NCBI RefSeq assembly: GCF_000738675.1
Contig: NZ_JPUX01000001.1
Location: 2,666,001 to 2,730,000 of the forward strand
Direction of reading: 5' to 3'
From: Serratia nematodiphila DZ0503SBS1
Lineage (GTDB): Bacteria > Pseudomonadota > Gammaproteobacteria > Enterobacterales > Enterobacteriaceae
Length of the DNA: 64,000 bases
A program made the position numbers and the translations under genes. The notes beneath the pieces are model-generated. The model had not been told where the DNA came from. It saw nothing but the letters and a program-made list of their open reading frames with translations, and did no database searches. Numbering within the stretch: position 1 is the first letter of the stretch; every line of letters begins with the position of its first letter. Shown here piece after piece: positions 62,297 through 64,000 of the stretch.

Positions 62297-63505
62297 ATGA
62301 AAAAGACATGGGTTATGGCGGTGTTTTCGGCCTTGATTTCAGGGCAGGCGGCGGCGCAGAGTTGGGTGCTGACCAGCGCTGAAGATGGCGTGGAGAAAGG
62401 AAACTGGAAGATTTCGAGCGAGGCGCTGAAGGTGAAGGATAAAACGTTCAGCATCGAACAGAAAGTGTTGCACGGCGGCAAGCAAGAAGGCAGCAAAGTC
62501 CTGATTATCCGCAGCCAGGATGGCCTGACCATCACGCTGAGTCCCACCCGCGGCATGAACCTCCTGCGGGCAGAAGGCTTTGGCGCGAAAATGGGATGGG
62601 ATTCACCGGTCAAAGAGGTGGTCAACCCCGCTTTTATCAATCTGGAAAGCCGCAATGGGCTCGGCTGGCTGGAAGGTTTCAATGAGATGATGGTGCGTTG
62701 TGGCTATGAGTGGACCGGTCATCCGGTGACCGAAGGAGGGCAAATTTATACGTTGCACGGCAAAGCGGGCAATACGCCGGCCTCGCGGGTTGAGGTTGAG
62801 GTAGCGGATACGGCGCCGTATGAAATTCGTATTCGCGGCCTGATCAAAGAGAGCACATTCAAAAAAGCCGATCTGCAAACCCTCACCGAATTGCGCTATG
62901 TGCCCGGCAGCAACAGTTTCAGCCTGCATGATGTGTTAACCAACCGGGCGGATTATCCCCATGACTACCAGATTATTTATCACAGCAATTTCGGCGCGCC
63001 GATTCTGGAAAATGGCGCCCGTTTCCTGGCGCCGATGGCCAGCATCAGCCCGTTTAACGACTATGCCAAAGCCGGGCTGAAGACCTGGGGAACCTATGCC
63101 GGCCCAACCAAAGGGTTCGATGAAATGGTCTTTAACATTAAGCCATTATCGGATCCGAATCATCAGACACTGGCGGCGCTGGTCAATAACGCGGGCGACA
63201 AAGGGGTGGCGATTCAGTTCGATACCCGCCAGTTGCCCGTCCTGACGCTGTGGAAGAATACCGATACGTTAAAACAAGGGTATGTGACGGGGATTGAGCC
63301 GGGCACCAGCTATGCCTACCCGGTTACCGTCGAGCGCGAACAAAAACGCGTCAAGCAGTTGCAGCCTGGCGCCAGTGCGCAGTTTGATCTGACCTATACC
63401 TTGCTGCACAGCAAAGCGCAGGTGGCGGATCTGGAGAAGAAGATTGCTGATATTCAGGGTAAGGTAAAAATTGATGAGAATGCCGCGCCGATAGCCAAAG
63501 AGTAA
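62297..63505 (+). CDS. Periplasmic DUF4432/aldose-epimerase-like protein
   Basis: A 402-residue exported protein with signal peptide (cleavage after GQAAA). The galactose-mutarotase-like beta-sandwich of DUF4432 is indicated by LTITLSPTRGMNLLRAEGFG, the GGQIYTLHGKAGNTPASRVE motif and IYHSNFGAPILENGARF with likely sugar-binding histidines. A charged C-terminal helix (HSKAQVADLEKKIADIQGKV) is extra. It probably binds or isomerises a sugar in the periplasm; the substrate is unknown. AAGGGGAAGGG before the ATG is a strong ribosome binding site. Confidence 0.82.
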   Translation: MKKTWVMAVFSALISGQAAAQSWVLTSAEDGVEKGNWKISSEALKVKDKTFSIEQKVLHGGKQEGSKVLIIRSQDGLTITLSPTRGMNLLRAEGFGAKMGWDSPVKEVVNPAFINLESRNGLGWLEGFNEMMVRCGYEWTGHPVTEGGQIYTLHGKAGNTPASRVEVEVADTAPYEIRIRGLIKESTFKKADLQTLTELRYVPGSNSFSLHDVLTNRADYPHDYQIIYHSNFGAPILENGARFLAPMASISPFNDYAKAGLKTWGTYAGPTKGFDEMVFNIKPLSDPNHQTLAALVNNAGDKGVAIQFDTRQLPVLTLWKNTDTLKQGYVTGIEPGTSYAYPVTVEREQKRVKQLQPGASAQFDLTYTLLHSKAQVADLEKKIADIQGKVKIDENAAPIAKE

Positions 63506-63538
63506 CGCTGCCTGTCGACGCGTTTAGCGTTAAAGCAA

Positions 63539-63574
63539 AAAGCCCGCTTAAGTTGCCTTAAGCGGGCTTTTCTA
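63539..63574. terminator. Bidirectional terminator
   Basis: AAAGCCCGCTTAAG and CTTAAGCGGGCTTT form a 14-pair stem with a four-base loop, flanked by an A-run and T-rich tail. It ends the DUF4432 gene and the convergent tRNA gene. Confidence 0.92.
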
Positions 63575-63578
63575 AATA

Positions 63579-63654
63579 TGGCTCCTCTGACTGGACTCGA
63601 ACCAGTGACATACGGATTAACAGTCCGCCGTTCTACCGACTGAACTACAGAGGA
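63579..63654 (-). tRNA. asnT: tRNA-Asn (GTT)
   Basis: A 76-base tRNA gene on the minus strand beginning TCCTCTGTAGTTCAG and ending with encoded CCA. The acceptor stem TCCTCTG/CAGAGGA pairs perfectly, GTTCGAGTC is the T-loop and the anticodon GTT lies at 63619-63621. Almost identical to E. coli tRNA-Asn. The symbol is a guess among the identical asn genes; no integrase or direct repeat of its end is visible here. Confidence 0.95.
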
Positions 63655-64000
63655 ATCGTTGGAACGGGGCGAATAATAGCGGGGCGCCCGGGGTTTGTCA
63701 AAGCGCTAAACTGCAAAAAAAGCGCGTTTGCTGAGGGAATGAACACCTTGCGCTGTTTTTCGGCATTTTCCATCGCTGTGCGGTGATTTTGCGGCCCACA
63801 ACGATTGCACAAGCCTTTGCACGGCGATGGTGCAGGGCCGTTCTCCCTCTCATGCTAGCCGCACTGCCCATACTCTCGGTTATCCCCGCTACACGCCGCG
63901 CTGCAACTGATATGTAGGATGAATAAGCAAACAATATGTATTCGTCGTCACAATGGCTGGATTTTTGCTTACCCATTTTTGGGGAATGCGACTGCGCTCT
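63655..64000. other. Trailing segment with no gene
   Basis: About 345 bases, including the presumed tRNA promoter. A minus-strand frame of 92 codons exists but has no good ribosome binding site or recognisable motif, so I do not call it. Confidence 0.4.

Noticed and set aside
63579..63654. tRNA-Asn as an integration site of a genomic island
   Set aside because: No integrase gene and no repeat of the tRNA end inside the window.
63698..63976. 92-codon minus-strand frame at the end of the window
   Set aside because: No ribosome binding site, no motif, overlaps the tRNA upstream region.

Overview
The window looks like chromosomal DNA of an enterobacterium, most likely Serratia (S. marcescens complex). 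Reasons: GC-rich coding DNA; proteins close to E. coli LysP, PuuA, PuuR, PlaP, SbcB, YeeA, TmaR and YtfJ but in a non-E. coli order; and a tRNA-Asn(GTT) gene almost identical to the enteric one. I see no insertion sequence, integrase, rRNA or CRISPR array.

Layout. 0.2-4.2 kb: a YmgB-like small protein, yeiE-lysP, and a membrane protein with a degenerate GGDEF domain. 4.4-9.7 kb: a siderophore locus (ABC permease and ATPase facing a lipoprotein binding protein and a TonB-dependent receptor) with a Fur-box match on each side. 9.7-12.3 kb: a ribose-type ABC ATPase/permease pair with no binding protein, preceded by tandem 8-mers resembling MetJ boxes. 12.4-16.7 kb: putrescine genes puuR, puuA and plaP. 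16.7-23.4 kb: sbcB, a theta-like small protein, a reductase, an S24 repressor/amidase pair with palindromic operators, yeeA and tmaR. 23.6-26.7 kb: an amino-acid binding protein, an M20 amidohydrolase and a LysR regulator. 27-35.7 kb: a pentitol-type catabolic operon (dehydrogenase, ABC transporter, sugar kinase, 3-epimerase, 4-epimerase) with a LacI regulator.

35.8-42.5 kb is an accessory stretch, AT-rich in part: an Mrr-like nuclease with an unknown partner, a LysR/serine hydrolase pair and a duplicated ankyrin lipoprotein gene. It contains decayed copies of the 3' end of the nearby lptG-like gene.

42.5-57.7 kb is the most remarkable part. One arm encodes what appears to be a complete bacterial ceramide pathway: acyl-AMP ligase, dedicated ACP, reductase and serine palmitoyltransferase-like synthase on the minus strand, with a GNAT-type ceramide synthase homologue and a second DgkA facing away. 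The other arm is an eight-gene minus-strand operon with two thymidylate-kinase-like proteins, a flippase, a possible CHAD-type protein, YtfJ, a second LptF/LptG pair and a WaaE-like glycosyltransferase; a third kinase paralogue lies between the arms. I infer that the locus makes, modifies and exports a sphingolipid. That functional link is inference; the domain identities are read from the sequence.

57.7-64 kb: a LysR regulator, a ModA-like binding protein beside a citrate-type MFS transporter, a HigBA-like toxin-antitoxin pair, a periplasmic DUF4432-like protein and tRNA-Asn.
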